In this document: piece after piece, positions 23,763-33,226 of the stretch
Numbering within the stretch: position 1 is the stretch's first letter
How the letters are laid out: each line of letters begins with the position of its first letter
NCBI RefSeq assembly: GCF_001598915.1
Contig: NZ_BDAP01000006.1
Coordinates: forward strand, 62,001-126,000
Length of the DNA stretch: 64,000 bases
Direction: 5' to 3'
Origin: Williamsia muralis NBRC 105860
GTDB lineage: Bacteria; Actinomycetota; Actinomycetes; Mycobacteriales; Mycobacteriaceae
Made by a program: the position numbers and the translations under genes
The notes under the pieces: model-generated
Database searches by the model: none
What the model was told of the DNA's origin: nothing
The model's input: the letters and a program-made list of their open reading frames with translations, nothing else

Positions 23763-25892
23763 TTACTCCCGTGTGGTGGCCAGCTTCAACATCTGACCTG
23801 GGGTGGCGTTGGGCAGGTACGCCCTGGTGAGAGCTAGTCCGATCCGTGGCAGATCGCCTTCATCGCGGAAGCACATGTACACCGGCTCGTACCTTGGTTG
23901 GAACTTCATCTTGAAGGCGTGCAATGAGCGGAACCCGTAGAACGGTTCCATTGCTGCTCCCAGCATGTCCAGCAGACGGTCCATGGCTTCCACATCGCCG
24001 GTGTCGTCGGCGGCACGGGCGAGCGGAGCGCCCGAGAGTGAGAGGATCTGCGCGCCTTCGGCTTTGAAAGCCAACGCAGAGCTCGCGATGAGGAATTCGA
24101 TGACCGGGCGGAAGCCGTCGTCGCGTCGGCGCATCACGTCGAGCGTCCAGCCCTTCATCTGATCATCTCCACCGAACACCGGCAGCCACGACAAGACTCC
24201 GTGCACCGAACCCGTTTCGTCGATGGCAAGCGCCACACGGACTTCCGGGTCGAGGGCCTCCTCGACGCTGCCGAGTGTGAAACCCATTTCCGGTAGGCCC
24301 TTGTCGCCGACCCATTCCTCGGAGATAGCCCGCACCTGGGCGAGTACGGCGAACGGCTCGTCCTTCAGGGTTGTCAGTTTGAAGTTGATGCCTTCCTTCT
24401 TCGCCCTGTTGATCGCCGATCGGATGTCCTGCCACGGTTTGCCTTTGAAGGCCAGTGTGGGCAGGTCGATGATGGTGTCCTCGGCGATCTGCAAAGTGCG
24501 CCAGCCCATCTCGCGGGCGATCTCGGCCGTTGCCTCACTGACCGAGAACCAGCAGGGGATGCGTGCGCTGCTCTCGGCCATGTCGGTGAACTCGCGGATC
24601 GTCTCGGCCAGTTTCTCCGGGGCGCAGACGGGGTCCGCGAGGGCGATGACGGTGCCGGCCGGTCGCTGGTAGCCGATCACGCCTTCGCCGTCCTTGGTGA
24701 ACGCGTACTGATTGTTCTCCCAGGTGATCATCCAGCTCATGGTGCTGCCCCCATATCTCTTGAGGAGGCTGCGTACCTGTTCGGCCGGATTCGATCCGCC
24801 CATGCCCGCCATGGCTTTCCGGCTGCGCAGCGGGACGTTGAACGCATACCGCCCGGCGAACAGCAACGACAGTTCGACGATCCACAACAGACCGGTACCA
24901 ACAGTGACCGCGCCCTGACCCTTGAAGTCGGAGGTGATCACCGCGACCAACACGAAGACGAGCAACGCGACGTACAAGAGCCCGTAGATCACGGTGATCC
25001 ACCATGCCCAGCGCCGTCCGCGCCGCAACTGGTCGGCGATCAGCAGCACGATCAGAACACTGACGATCGACCCCCAGCTGAGGCTGTCGTCGGAATCGGT
25101 GGGACCGAAGGGCCCGTCGCCGGGAAACACGGCGACAGCGATGTTGACGACACCGATGAGGACCAGGCCGAGAAAGCTGATCATCCGGATCTCTTGCCGC
25201 GTTCGCGGCATCACACCGGATTCACCTCGACTGAAGAACTTTTCGCCGACCACGAGCATCACCACTGCAGCGATGAGGTGGGTGACGTCATGCAGCGAGC
25301 CCTCGAAGAGGAAAGAAACAGCAACGTAGGCAAGGAGTATCGCCCGCACCCGCAGTCGCCACGGCGAGCGGAGTCTGGCACTTGCCGCGGCCACGGCAGC
25401 AACGATGGCGGTGGAATGGCCCACGTCCTGGACGTCGGCGAGATGGTCGACCCATTCCCAGCTGGTCGGCCGGAACAGCGCGATGAACGCGACGGCGCCC
25501 AGCTCGCCGATCAGTTGCCCCGCAATGGTGACAATGGCCACCCTGACCGTGCCCAGCAACCACTCACACCACCCGACAACAACGGCGAAGATGACGATGA
25601 GTGCGATGTAGTGCGCAGGTGTCAGCCCGAAGAGGGTGCCCGACAACGGAGTCCACCACTTACCGTCGGTGAGCGGGGGATAGCCATAGGCGACATCACC
25701 GAACCAGGACCGGTTCTCCACCGTCTCCCACAACGCTCCGGTGACGATGCCGAGAACGATCGTCACCGCGACCACGGTCGAGGTGAAGGGAACCTTGCGG
25801 ATGGTCCAGGCCACCGGACCGAGCACCTTGGTGGCCCGCGACGGTGTCGGCTCGGCCGGGGGTGCCTCGGCAGTGGTGTCGGTCGTGCTCAT
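23763..25892 (-). CDS. MprF-type aminoacyl-phosphatidylglycerol synthase
   Basis: 709 aa. The N-terminal half has an Ala/Pro cytoplasmic leader and about eight or more membrane segments (first near residues 38-58, then 92-112, 120-145, 165-215 and 235-355). The C-terminal 350 residues are the GNAT-like DUF2156 domain: SWMITWENNQYAFTKDGEGVIGYQRPAGTVIALADPVC, KGKPWQDIRSAINRAKKEGINF, LDVMRRRDDGFRPVIEFLIA. This domain transfers an amino acid from aminoacyl-tRNA to phosphatidylglycerol, and the membrane part flips it, which lowers surface charge. No LysRS domain is fused, unlike mycobacterial LysX. The convergent AlaRS-like gene suggests alanine as the donor. The esterase lies 113 bp upstream on the same strand. 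Confidence 0.88.
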   Translation of the reverse strand: MSTTDTTAEAPPAEPTPSRATKVLGPVAWTIRKVPFTSTVVAVTIVLGIVTGALWETVENRSWFGDVAYGYPPLTDGKWWTPLSGTLFGLTPAHYIALIVIFAVVVGWCEWLLGTVRVAIVTIAGQLIGELGAVAFIALFRPTSWEWVDHLADVQDVGHSTAIVAAVAAASARLRSPWRLRVRAILLAYVAVSFLFEGSLHDVTHLIAAVVMLVVGEKFFSRGESGVMPRTRQEIRMISFLGLVLIGVVNIAVAVFPGDGPFGPTDSDDSLSWGSIVSVLIVLLIADQLRRGRRWAWWITVIYGLLYVALLVFVLVAVITSDFKGQGAVTVGTGLLWIVELSLLFAGRYAFNVPLRSRKAMAGMGGSNPAEQVRSLLKRYGGSTMSWMITWENNQYAFTKDGEGVIGYQRPAGTVIALADPVCAPEKLAETIREFTDMAESSARIPCWFSVSEATAEIAREMGWRTLQIAEDTIIDLPTLAFKGKPWQDIRSAINRAKKEGINFKLTTLKDEPFAVLAQVRAISEEWVGDKGLPEMGFTLGSVEEALDPEVRVALAIDETGSVHGVLSWLPVFGGDDQMKGWTLDVMRRRDDGFRPVIEFLIASSALAFKAEGAQILSLSGAPLARAADDTGDVEAMDRLLDMLGAAMEPFYGFRSLHAFKMKFQPRYEPVYMCFRDEGDLPRIGLALTRAYLPNATPGQMLKLATTRE

Positions 25893-26005
25893 CGGCGCCT
25901 TTCGCGTTGTGGAGCCGGTCGCGCCGGCCGAACGGACGGGCCCGTGCCCGCCGCTGGTGGTCGAGATGTGTGCAGAGTCGCTCTCGGAGGGGATTATTCC
26001 CTAGA

Positions 26006-27292
26006 TCACGGCAATCCCAGGCGCTTACCGAGCCATGGCATCTCCAATTTCAGGCCTGCCGACCACACGGCGAACGAATGTCCGCCCGGGACGGTGTCGA
26101 AGTGGACGTCCATGCCGGCAGCCTGTGCGGCTTGGTAGACCTGCTGCAGGCCGGGCCGGTATTCCGCATCGTCCTTGCCCACGACAAAGGCGCCGGCCAC
26201 CTGGGGGTACTTCTTCGACTTCATCAGGTCCATCGGATTGACCGCGGTGAACTTGGCCGCGTCTCCGCCGAATGCCTGGTCGATGGTTCGTTTGCGGTCA
26301 CCGAGGCTGGGCTCGAGTTGGCCCGACATGTCCAGGAACGTCGGATACACCTCTGGGTGATTGGTGGTCATCTGCAATGAGCAGGTACCGCCGTACGACA
26401 ACCCGCCGATAGCCCATCCCGACGGGTCCGTCTCGACCTGCAAGGTGTTCTTCACCCAGGTGGGCACATCCACCGACAGGTAGGTCGAGACGTTGCCGAG
26501 GTTGGAATCCATGCACAGTGGGTTGGCGAGTTCGTCGCCGGTGGCATCGGCGACCACCACAACGGGGGACAGTCCTTCGTTGGCAGCAGCGTATTGATCC
26601 ATCGTCTGCGTCAACCGGCCGCCGACGAGCCAGTCTTCCGGTGACCCCGGTTGTCCGGCCATCAGCACCAGTACCGGCAGCAACGGACGGGGCTCGGCGA
26701 AGTAGGCGGGCGGTAGATAGACCTTGGCCGGTCGGGCGTTGAACTTCGAGACCTCACCCGGGATGGACGAGGTGATCACGCCGCCCTGCGACGGCAGGCC
26801 AGCGGGCTTGCGCCACTTGTCCACCTCCACGGTCTTGATGTCGGTGCTGCGGGCCTCGTCGATGGACACCGTCCTGACGTTGTTGATCCCGAAGACGGAG
26901 CCAACGGTCGGGTATTCGTCGAAGTGGTCATTGATCTGGGCGAGAGCCATCACCACCGCGAACACCGTCGCCAGGACAGTGATGATCCGGGCGGCCACGC
27001 CCCGGCCACGGATCAGCCTCGGAATGAACAGCAGCAGTGCGAACACCGCTGCGCCACCCCACATGTAGTTGGACGAGGGGATGGGGTCCGAGAACAGTTT
27101 CCAGACGTCTTCGATGAGCCACTTCGACACGAACACCAGAACGAAGCTGACGACCGCGGCAATCGGTACGACAACAAGAAGGTAGGCCTTCTGGGGCAGC
27201 AGGATCAGCCACAACAGCCCCAGGGCGCCGAGCAGGAGGATGGCCCACGGCAATGGTCCGTCGAGCACCGATATGTCCCACAGCCAGTCCAT
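26006..27292 (-). CDS. Membrane-anchored esterase (esterase D/PF00756 type)
   Basis: 428 aa from ATG 27,292 (GAAGGA 5 nt upstream; the longer frame to 27,334 is unlikely). Four hydrophobic helices occupy about residues 10-130. A catalytic domain follows with KVYLPPAYFAEPRPLLPVLVLMAG, the nucleophile elbow AIGGLSYGGTCSLQM (Ser in G-L-S-Y-G), an acid near GKDDAEY and the His in PGGHSFAVW. The domain resembles mycolyl-esterase/esterase-D folds facing outward. It is upstream of and on the same strand as the mprF-like gene. In Pseudomonas aeruginosa an alanyl-PG hydrolase sits next to alanyl-PG synthase, so this may remove the alanyl group. This is inference. Confidence 0.8.
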   Translation of the reverse strand: MDWLWDISVLDGPLPWAILLLGALGLLWLILLPQKAYLLVVVPIAAVVSFVLVFVSKWLIEDVWKLFSDPIPSSNYMWGGAAVFALLLFIPRLIRGRGVAARIITVLATVFAVVMALAQINDHFDEYPTVGSVFGINNVRTVSIDEARSTDIKTVEVDKWRKPAGLPSQGGVITSSIPGEVSKFNARPAKVYLPPAYFAEPRPLLPVLVLMAGQPGSPEDWLVGGRLTQTMDQYAAANEGLSPVVVVADATGDELANPLCMDSNLGNVSTYLSVDVPTWVKNTLQVETDPSGWAIGGLSYGGTCSLQMTTNHPEVYPTFLDMSGQLEPSLGDRKRTIDQAFGGDAAKFTAVNPMDLMKSKKYPQVAGAFVVGKDDAEYRPGLQQVYQAAQAAGMDVHFDTVPGGHSFAVWSAGLKLEMPWLGKRLGLP

Positions 27293-27671
27293 GTACGTCC
27301 TTCGGGAGGATGGACCCGAAAGTGGAGCCCGCATCGAAACCTACAGCGAAATGCGAGGTGACACGTGTGTACGAGGCAAAAAAGCGTGTTTGCAGATCGA
27401 ACCGTGACCAGAGGGAATTGCTACAGGATTTTCACGTGGATCGCGGTGGAGAAGTGGGGGTTGACCCCGGTGGTGGAGGACATACGGATCGAACGTATCA
27501 AGGGCGTCCCAACCGACGCATCCCCCTCGACTCCCTGAGCTTGACGCTCGAGAACTGCAAGAGTTCGCACAGCGTAACCCATAACTTCACCTGCTGTCAG
27601 TGCGAACGCAAGAATCGGCACTTCACCAGCGACTTCTGTGTAACCGCGCGCGGCAAGTACCCTGTAGCACT
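27293..27671. other. Intergenic region between esterase and glmS
   Basis: 379 bp with no convincing gene. It must hold the divergent esterase and glmS promoters. Short inverted segments are present but none forms a clear riboswitch or a glmS ribozyme; the latter is not expected in this group. Hexamers such as TAACCC near 27,577 and TACCCT near 27,660 are possible -10 elements but cannot be chosen by eye. Confidence 0.4.
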
Positions 27672-29534
27672 ATGTGTGGAATCGTCGGATACGTGGGCAG
27701 ACGCGACGCCCTCGAGGTTGTCGTGGAAGCCCTGCGCCGGATGGAATACCGCGGGTACGACTCCGCTGGTGTGGCAATCCTCGACGGCGCCGGACATGCC
27801 GCAGTCGAGAAGAAGGCCGGACGGCTGGAGAACCTGGACAAGGAACTGGCCACCATCGGCCGCGAAGCATTCGCGGGCTCGACTGGTATGGGACATACGC
27901 GCTGGGCCACCCACGGGCGGCCGACCGACCGAAATGCGCACCCCCACACCAGCCTCGACGGCAAGATCGCCGTGGTCCACAACGGCATCATCGAGAACTT
28001 CGCGGTCCTGCGGGAAGAGGTGGAGAAGGCCGGCATCGAGTTCTCGTCCGACACGGATACCGAGACCGCCGTCCACCTGATGGCTCTGCAATACGCCAGT
28101 GGTTCGACGGCGGGCAACTTCGTCGACAGCGCATATGCGGTGCTGGGCCGGCTCGAGGGTGCGTTCACGCTTGTGTTCACGCACGCGGACCACCCCGACA
28201 CCATCGTGGCCGCGCGCCGGTCCACTCCACTGGTGGTGGGTGTGGGCGAGGGCGAGATGTTCGTCGGCTCCGACGTCGCCGCATTCATCGAACACACCCG
28301 TGAGGCTGTTGAACTCGGTCAGGACCAGGTGGTCGTGATCACCGCCGACGACTACGCGATCACCGATTTCGAAGGCAACGAAGAATCCGGCAGGCCTTTC
28401 CACATCGACTGGGATCTGGCGGCTGCGGAAAAGGGTGGGCACGACTTCTTCATGCTCAAGGAGATCGCCGAGCAGCCACAGGCTCTCGCCGACACCCTGC
28501 TCGGGCACTTCGAGAACGGCCGGATCATCCTCGACGAGCAGCGACTCACCGACGACGACCTGCGCGACATCGACAAGGTGTTCGTGGTCGCCTGCGGTAC
28601 TGCTTACCACGCGGGGTTGCTCGCCAAGTACGCCATCGAACACTGGACGCGTCTGCCGGTCGAGGTCGAGTTGGCCAGCGAATTCCGTTACCGCGACCCG
28701 GTTCTCGATCGTTCTACCCTTGTGGTTGCCATCTCGCAGTCGGGCGAGACCGCCGACACCTTGGAAGCGGTCCGGCACGCCAAAGAACAGAAGGCCCGGG
28801 TCTTGGCCATCTGCAACACCAATGGTGCGCAGATCCCACGAGAATCCGACGCCGTGCTCTACACCCACGCCGGACCCGAGATCGGGGTGGCGTCCACCAA
28901 GTGTTTCCTCGCGCAGATCGCAGCGACGTACCTGGTGGGTCTGGCGCTCGCACAGGCCAGGGGTACGAAGTATCCCGATGAGGTGGCACGCGAATACGCT
29001 GCGCTCGAAGCGATGCCGGCCGCGGTTGCCACAGTGCTCGAGACGGTCGAGCCGGTGCGTGCACTGGCCCGCGACCTGGCCGACCGGGGGACCGTCCTGT
29101 TCCTCGGGCGTCACGTCGGATACCCCGTCGCGCTCGAGGGCGCACTCAAACTCAAAGAACTCGCGTACATGCACGCCGAGGGCTTCGCTGCCGGTGAGCT
29201 CAAGCACGGGCCGATCGCACTGATCGAAGACGGTGTTCCGGTCATCATCGTGATGCCCTCACCGACGGGGCGGGCACTGCTGCACTCGAAGATGGTCAGC
29301 AACATCCGGGAAATCCAGGCGCGTGGAGCGACCACCATCGTCATCGCGGAAGAAGGTGACGAGTCGGCACGGAGCGTCGCCGACCATCTGATCGTGATCC
29401 CGCAGACGCCCACGTTGCTGCAGCCACTGGTTTCGACTGTGCCCCTGCAGGTCTTCGCTGCGGCTGTCGCTCAGGCGCGCGGGTACGACGTGGACAAGCC
29501 GCGCAACCTGGCCAAGTCCGTCACCGTCGAATAG
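27672..29534 (+). CDS. glmS: Glutamine-fructose-6-phosphate aminotransferase
   Basis: 620 aa from ATG 27,672, which puts the catalytic Cys at position 2 after Met removal (CGIVGYVGRRDALE). The glutaminase domain (1-240) includes GHTRWATHG and HNGIIENF. Two SIS sugar-isomerase domains follow with ACGTAYHAGLLAKYAIE, SQSGETADTLEA and VASTKCFLAQIA, and the tail ends KPRNLAKSVTVE. It makes glucosamine-6-phosphate from fructose-6-phosphate and glutamine, the first step to UDP-GlcNAc, which GlmM continues. No ribosome site is obvious, so the message may be nearly leaderless. The nnr gene begins 13 bp after. Confidence 0.97.
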   Translation: MCGIVGYVGRRDALEVVVEALRRMEYRGYDSAGVAILDGAGHAAVEKKAGRLENLDKELATIGREAFAGSTGMGHTRWATHGRPTDRNAHPHTSLDGKIAVVHNGIIENFAVLREEVEKAGIEFSSDTDTETAVHLMALQYASGSTAGNFVDSAYAVLGRLEGAFTLVFTHADHPDTIVAARRSTPLVVGVGEGEMFVGSDVAAFIEHTREAVELGQDQVVVITADDYAITDFEGNEESGRPFHIDWDLAAAEKGGHDFFMLKEIAEQPQALADTLLGHFENGRIILDEQRLTDDDLRDIDKVFVVACGTAYHAGLLAKYAIEHWTRLPVEVELASEFRYRDPVLDRSTLVVAISQSGETADTLEAVRHAKEQKARVLAICNTNGAQIPRESDAVLYTHAGPEIGVASTKCFLAQIAATYLVGLALAQARGTKYPDEVAREYAALEAMPAAVATVLETVEPVRALARDLADRGTVLFLGRHVGYPVALEGALKLKELAYMHAEGFAAGELKHGPIALIEDGVPVIIVMPSPTGRALLHSKMVSNIREIQARGATTIVIAEEGDESARSVADHLIVIPQTPTLLQPLVSTVPLQVFAAAVAQARGYDVDKPRNLAKSVTVE

Positions 29535-29547
29535 GCCGGGCGGGGCG

Positions 29548-31008
29548 ATGATCGACTACTTCACCGCCGACTCGATCCGGGCCGCCGAGGTGGCGACCGG
29601 CGATCTGTTGGTGCGCGGGGTGTTGATGGGTCGTGCGGCTCGCGCTGTCGCGGATGTGGTTGCGGCGGAACTGGTGTCACGATCGGGTAGTTGCTACGGA
29701 CGCAAGGTCGGTGTGCTTGCGGGAGCCGGCGACAATGGGGCCGACGCTCTGTTCGCGGGCGCGCTACTACGCCGGCGGGGCGTCGACGTGCGCGCTGTCC
29801 TGCTGGCCGGCGACCGCACTCACGCAAGCAGTCTCGCCGCTTTCCGCGGCGCCGGCGGGCGTGTCACCGACAGCTTCTCGCCCGACGTCGATGTGGTGAT
29901 CGACGGCATCGTGGGGCTGAGCGGTTCGGGACCACTGCGCCCGGAAGCGGCTCGGATCGTCGGTGAGCTCCCCGCGCCCATCGTGGCGGTGGACATCCCG
30001 TCAGGGGTCGATGCGGACACCGGGCAGGTCAATGACCCGGCCGTGCGGGCCGCGGTGACAGTGACATTCGGTGAATACCGGGTGGCTCACGTGCTCGCTG
30101 CACCCCAGTGTGGCCGGATCGTGTTGGCCGACATAGGCATCGAGGCTCACCGCCCGGCATTGCGGCAGTTGAGCAACGCCGAGGTGGCCGCGATGTGGCC
30201 GGTGCCCGGGCCGTCGGACGACAAATACAGCCAGGGAGTGGTCGGTGTCGTCGCGGGCTCGGCGCGCTATCCAGGGGCCGGCGTGTTGTGCAGTGGGGCG
30301 GCTGTCGTGGCCACCTCAGGAATGGTCCGGTACGTCGGAACGGCAGCGCCGCAGGTGCTTTCGCATTTCCCCGAGGTTGTCGCCAGTGATGAGCCGGAGA
30401 AGACGGGCAAGGTGCAGGCGTGGGTGATCGGGCCAGGCGCAGGAACCGATGACACCGGGATCAGGCGACTGCGACACGTGTTGGACACCGATCTGCCCGT
30501 GCTTGTCGACGCCGACGGACTGACACTGTTGGCCGCCCACCGTGAGCTGCTCACCACCCGCACCGCACCTACCTTGATCACCCCGCACGCCGGCGAGTTC
30601 GCCCGGATCACCGGACAGCCCCCCGGCGTCGACCGGATCGCGGCCGTGAAGGATCTCGCGGCAGAACTGGGTGCGACCGTGCTCCTCAAGGGGCGGGCGA
30701 CACTGATCGCGGATCCCTCCGGGCAGGTACTGGTGAACGACGCAGGATCGTCGTGGGCTGCCACGGCCGGCGCCGGCGACGTGTTGTCGGGCATCGCAGG
30801 CAGTCTGCTGGCCGCAGGTCTGGAACCGTCGTTTGCCGCGGCTGCGGCAGCGCGAGTACATGCGCTGGCGGCGATCGCAGCGTCTGCGGGAGGGCCGAAT
30901 CACGGCGGCGGGAATGCCCCGATCGGCGCGTCGGCATTGCTGGCGGCGGTGTCGCCCACCTTGCGTGCCCTCCTCGGCGGTGTCGAGTGCGACAATGGTG
31001 GGCGATGA
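29548..31008 (+). CDS. nnr: Bifunctional NAD(P)H-hydrate epimerase/dehydratase
   Basis: 486 aa. The N-terminal epimerase (about 1-210) has LAGAGDNGADALFAGALLRRRGVDV and VAVDIPSGVDADTGQV. The C-terminal ADP/ATP-dependent dehydratase (about 220-480) has KYSQGVVGVVAGSARYPGAGVL, LITPHAGEFARITG and the catalytic NDAGSSWAATAGAGDVLSGIAGSLLA. It repairs damaged NADHX/NADPHX. It begins a run of overlapping genes (ATGA overlap with alr) reaching tsaD, a standard actinobacterial operon. Confidence 0.95.
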   Translation: MIDYFTADSIRAAEVATGDLLVRGVLMGRAARAVADVVAAELVSRSGSCYGRKVGVLAGAGDNGADALFAGALLRRRGVDVRAVLLAGDRTHASSLAAFRGAGGRVTDSFSPDVDVVIDGIVGLSGSGPLRPEAARIVGELPAPIVAVDIPSGVDADTGQVNDPAVRAAVTVTFGEYRVAHVLAAPQCGRIVLADIGIEAHRPALRQLSNAEVAAMWPVPGPSDDKYSQGVVGVVAGSARYPGAGVLCSGAAVVATSGMVRYVGTAAPQVLSHFPEVVASDEPEKTGKVQAWVIGPGAGTDDTGIRRLRHVLDTDLPVLVDADGLTLLAAHRELLTTRTAPTLITPHAGEFARITGQPPGVDRIAAVKDLAAELGATVLLKGRATLIADPSGQVLVNDAGSSWAATAGAGDVLSGIAGSLLAAGLEPSFAAAAAARVHALAAIAASAGGPNHGGGNAPIGASALLAAVSPTLRALLGGVECDNGGR

Positions 31009-32180
31009 ATTCTCCGGCGCTCGAGGCCCGCATCGACTTGTCGGCGGTTGCCCACAACATCGAGGTCCTACAGGCACACACCACCGCTGCGCTGATGCCC
31101 GTGCTCAAAGCGGACGCGTACGGTCACGGCGCCGTGCAGGTCGCTGCTGCAGTGATGAGCGCTGGTGCGGCCGAGATCGGGGTCGCGACCATCGACGAAG
31201 CGCTGGCGTTGCGCCGGGGCGGGATCGACGCGCCTCTCCTGGCCTGGCTGCACGGCAGTTCGGCGGACTTCGGTGCTGCGATCGAGGCCGATGTGCAGAT
31301 CGGTGTCTCCTCACCCCGCGAGCTGACTGCGGTCGTCGAGGCGGCTCGTACGGCGGGCCGTACCGCGTCGGTCACCGTGAAGGTCGACACCGGCTTGGCC
31401 CGTAACGGGGTGGCGGCAGATGAGTGGGACGAGCTGCGGGACGGCGTCGCTACTGCCTCGGCGGAACAATCGATCGTGCTACGCGGAGTGATGTCCCACC
31501 TCGTGCGCGGTGACGAACCCGGCCATCCACTCAACAGCCTGCAAGGTGAACGCCTCGATGAGGCCGTGGCCGACCTGCGCCGCCTCGGCGTGGGTCCAGA
31601 GATTGTGCACATCGCCAATTCCGCGGCCACGCTCACCAGGCCTGACCTGAGCCGAGATCTCGCCAGGCCCGGCATCGCCGTATACGGCCGATCGCCCGCC
31701 CCAGACCTCGGCGACTTCGGTTTGATCCCGGTGATGACTCTCTCGGCCGAAGTCTTGTCGGTCAAGAAGATCTCGGCAGGCCAAGGTGTTTCGTACAGTC
31801 ACACGTGGACTGCACCGAGCGACACCACCGTTGCGTTGCTGCCGGCAGGCTATGCGGACGGGGTTCCGCGACTGCTGTCGAACACCCTGCGGGTCCACAT
31901 CAACGGCCGGAGCTTTCCGAATGTCGGACGTGTCTGTATGGACCAGATGGTCGTCGACCTCGGCGCGGACGGCGGTGGTGTCGAAGTGGGCGATCGCGCG
32001 GTGCTGTTCGGGACGGGGGAGCATGGTGGACCCACCGCTCTCGAGTGGGCCGAGGCCATCGGCACCATCGACTACGAGATCGTCTCCGGAATCCGTGGGC
32101 GGGCGGTGCGGACGTATGTCGGTGCGCCAGCGCCGATTCCGAACGGCCGCCACACACCCGTCGCGGCGGGGCCCGGCTGA
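31005..32180 (+). CDS. alr: Alanine racemase
   Basis: 391 aa from ATG 31,005, overlapping nnr. It is a fold III PLP enzyme. The Schiff-base Lys lies in MPVLKADAYGHGAVQVA (about residue 35), substrate contacts in VKVDTGLARNG, the phosphate site in HIANSAATL, and the general-base Tyr in GVSYSHTWTA (about 267). VCMDQMVVDL and the C-terminal beta domain are complete. It produces D-alanine for peptidoglycan. Overlap of TGATG with the next gene indicates coupling. Confidence 0.97.
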   Translation: MNSPALEARIDLSAVAHNIEVLQAHTTAALMPVLKADAYGHGAVQVAAAVMSAGAAEIGVATIDEALALRRGGIDAPLLAWLHGSSADFGAAIEADVQIGVSSPRELTAVVEAARTAGRTASVTVKVDTGLARNGVAADEWDELRDGVATASAEQSIVLRGVMSHLVRGDEPGHPLNSLQGERLDEAVADLRRLGVGPEIVHIANSAATLTRPDLSRDLARPGIAVYGRSPAPDLGDFGLIPVMTLSAEVLSVKKISAGQGVSYSHTWTAPSDTTVALLPAGYADGVPRLLSNTLRVHINGRSFPNVGRVCMDQMVVDLGADGGGVEVGDRAVLFGTGEHGGPTALEWAEAIGTIDYEIVSGIRGRAVRTYVGAPAPIPNGRHTPVAAGPG

Positions 32181-33226
32181 TGGAGCGCACCGGACGCTGG
32201 GAGATCTTGGCCGGTACAGCCGGCATCGCGACTCTGGGCGCTCTCGCCGTGGGGGCGGCAGCGCGTTCGCTGACGCGGCGGCACCCCACCACCGACCCCA
32301 ACTCCATCGAGGACTTCGGGGCGATCTACAACGATCGCCCGAGCATCGTGGTCGCCGATGATGGTGTGCCGCTGGCTGTTCGGGAAGTCGGTCCGGGAGA
32401 TGCGCCGCTCACCGTCGTTTTTGTCCACGGCTTCTGCCTACGCATGTCCACGTGGCACTTCCAGCGCCGCGATCTCGCGCAGACGTGGGGTGACGACGTC
32501 CGCATGGTCTTCTTCGATCACCGGGGGCACGGTGAGTCTGCCCAGGCCGCCGCGGGCTCGTGCACCATCACGCAGATGGCCGCGGACCTCGAAACCGTTC
32601 TGCGCGTGGTTGTTCCGAATGGACCCGTGGTGCTGGTGGGGCACTCGATGGGCGGCATGGCGATCATGGCGTTGGCCAGTAGACGACCGGAACTGTTCGG
32701 GTCGAAAGTGGTCGGTGCCGGATTCGTGGCGAGCGCAGCCCACGGGATCACGCAGGCCGGCTTGGGACGTGGACTGCAGAATCCGCTGGTCGACGCCTTC
32801 AGGCTGTCCGTCCGGCAAGCCCCGCGAGCGGTGGAGGCAGGCCGGGGCGTGACGAGGATGCTGATGGCCCCGGTGCTGACCGCGGGCAGTTTCGGCTCTG
32901 CATACCATTCACCCGCCGTGATCGAGTTCACCGAATCGGTCATCCAGAACACGAGGATCGACACGGTCGTCAACTTCTTGCGTGCTCTCGAGGAGCACGA
33001 CGAGACCTCCGGGCTCCCGGTACTCTCCGCGATCCCGACGATGGTCGTGTGCGGGTACGAAGACAAGGTCACGCCGGTGGCGAACTCGGTGGAACTGCAC
33101 AACCGTCTGGGCAAGAACTGCGAACTGATCGGCGTTGCCGAGTGCGGCCACATGGTGATGATGGAGAACCCGCCGGCAGTCAACGACGCGATCAGCGAGC
33201 TCGTCGAGCGGGTACAGCGACCGTGA
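32180..33226 (+). CDS. Alpha/beta hydrolase, membrane-associated
   Basis: 348 aa from ATG 32,180 (TGATG overlap with alr); the frame extends upstream only under alr. The N-terminal hydrophobic stretch (about 9-30) could anchor it to the membrane. The hydrolase core has VVFVHGFCLRMSTWHFQ (oxyanion HG), FFDHRGHGES, the nucleophile elbow VLVGHSMGGMAIMA (Ser), the acid in CGYEDKVTP and His in AECGHMVMME. It sits between alr and tsaE in Rhodococcus/Gordonia-like genomes, while M. tuberculosis lacks it there. A lipase/esterase or proline-iminopeptidase-like function is possible; substrate unknown. Confidence 0.88.
   Translation: MERTGRWEILAGTAGIATLGALAVGAAARSLTRRHPTTDPNSIEDFGAIYNDRPSIVVADDGVPLAVREVGPGDAPLTVVFVHGFCLRMSTWHFQRRDLAQTWGDDVRMVFFDHRGHGESAQAAAGSCTITQMAADLETVLRVVVPNGPVVLVGHSMGGMAIMALASRRPELFGSKVVGAGFVASAAHGITQAGLGRGLQNPLVDAFRLSVRQAPRAVEAGRGVTRMLMAPVLTAGSFGSAYHSPAVIEFTESVIQNTRIDTVVNFLRALEEHDETSGLPVLSAIPTMVVCGYEDKVTPVANSVELHNRLGKNCELIGVAECGHMVMMENPPAVNDAISELVERVQRP

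Noticed and set aside
27293-27671. glmS ribozyme or amino-sugar riboswitch upstream of glmS
   Set aside because: No glmS-ribozyme core elements are visible and that class is not known in this group.
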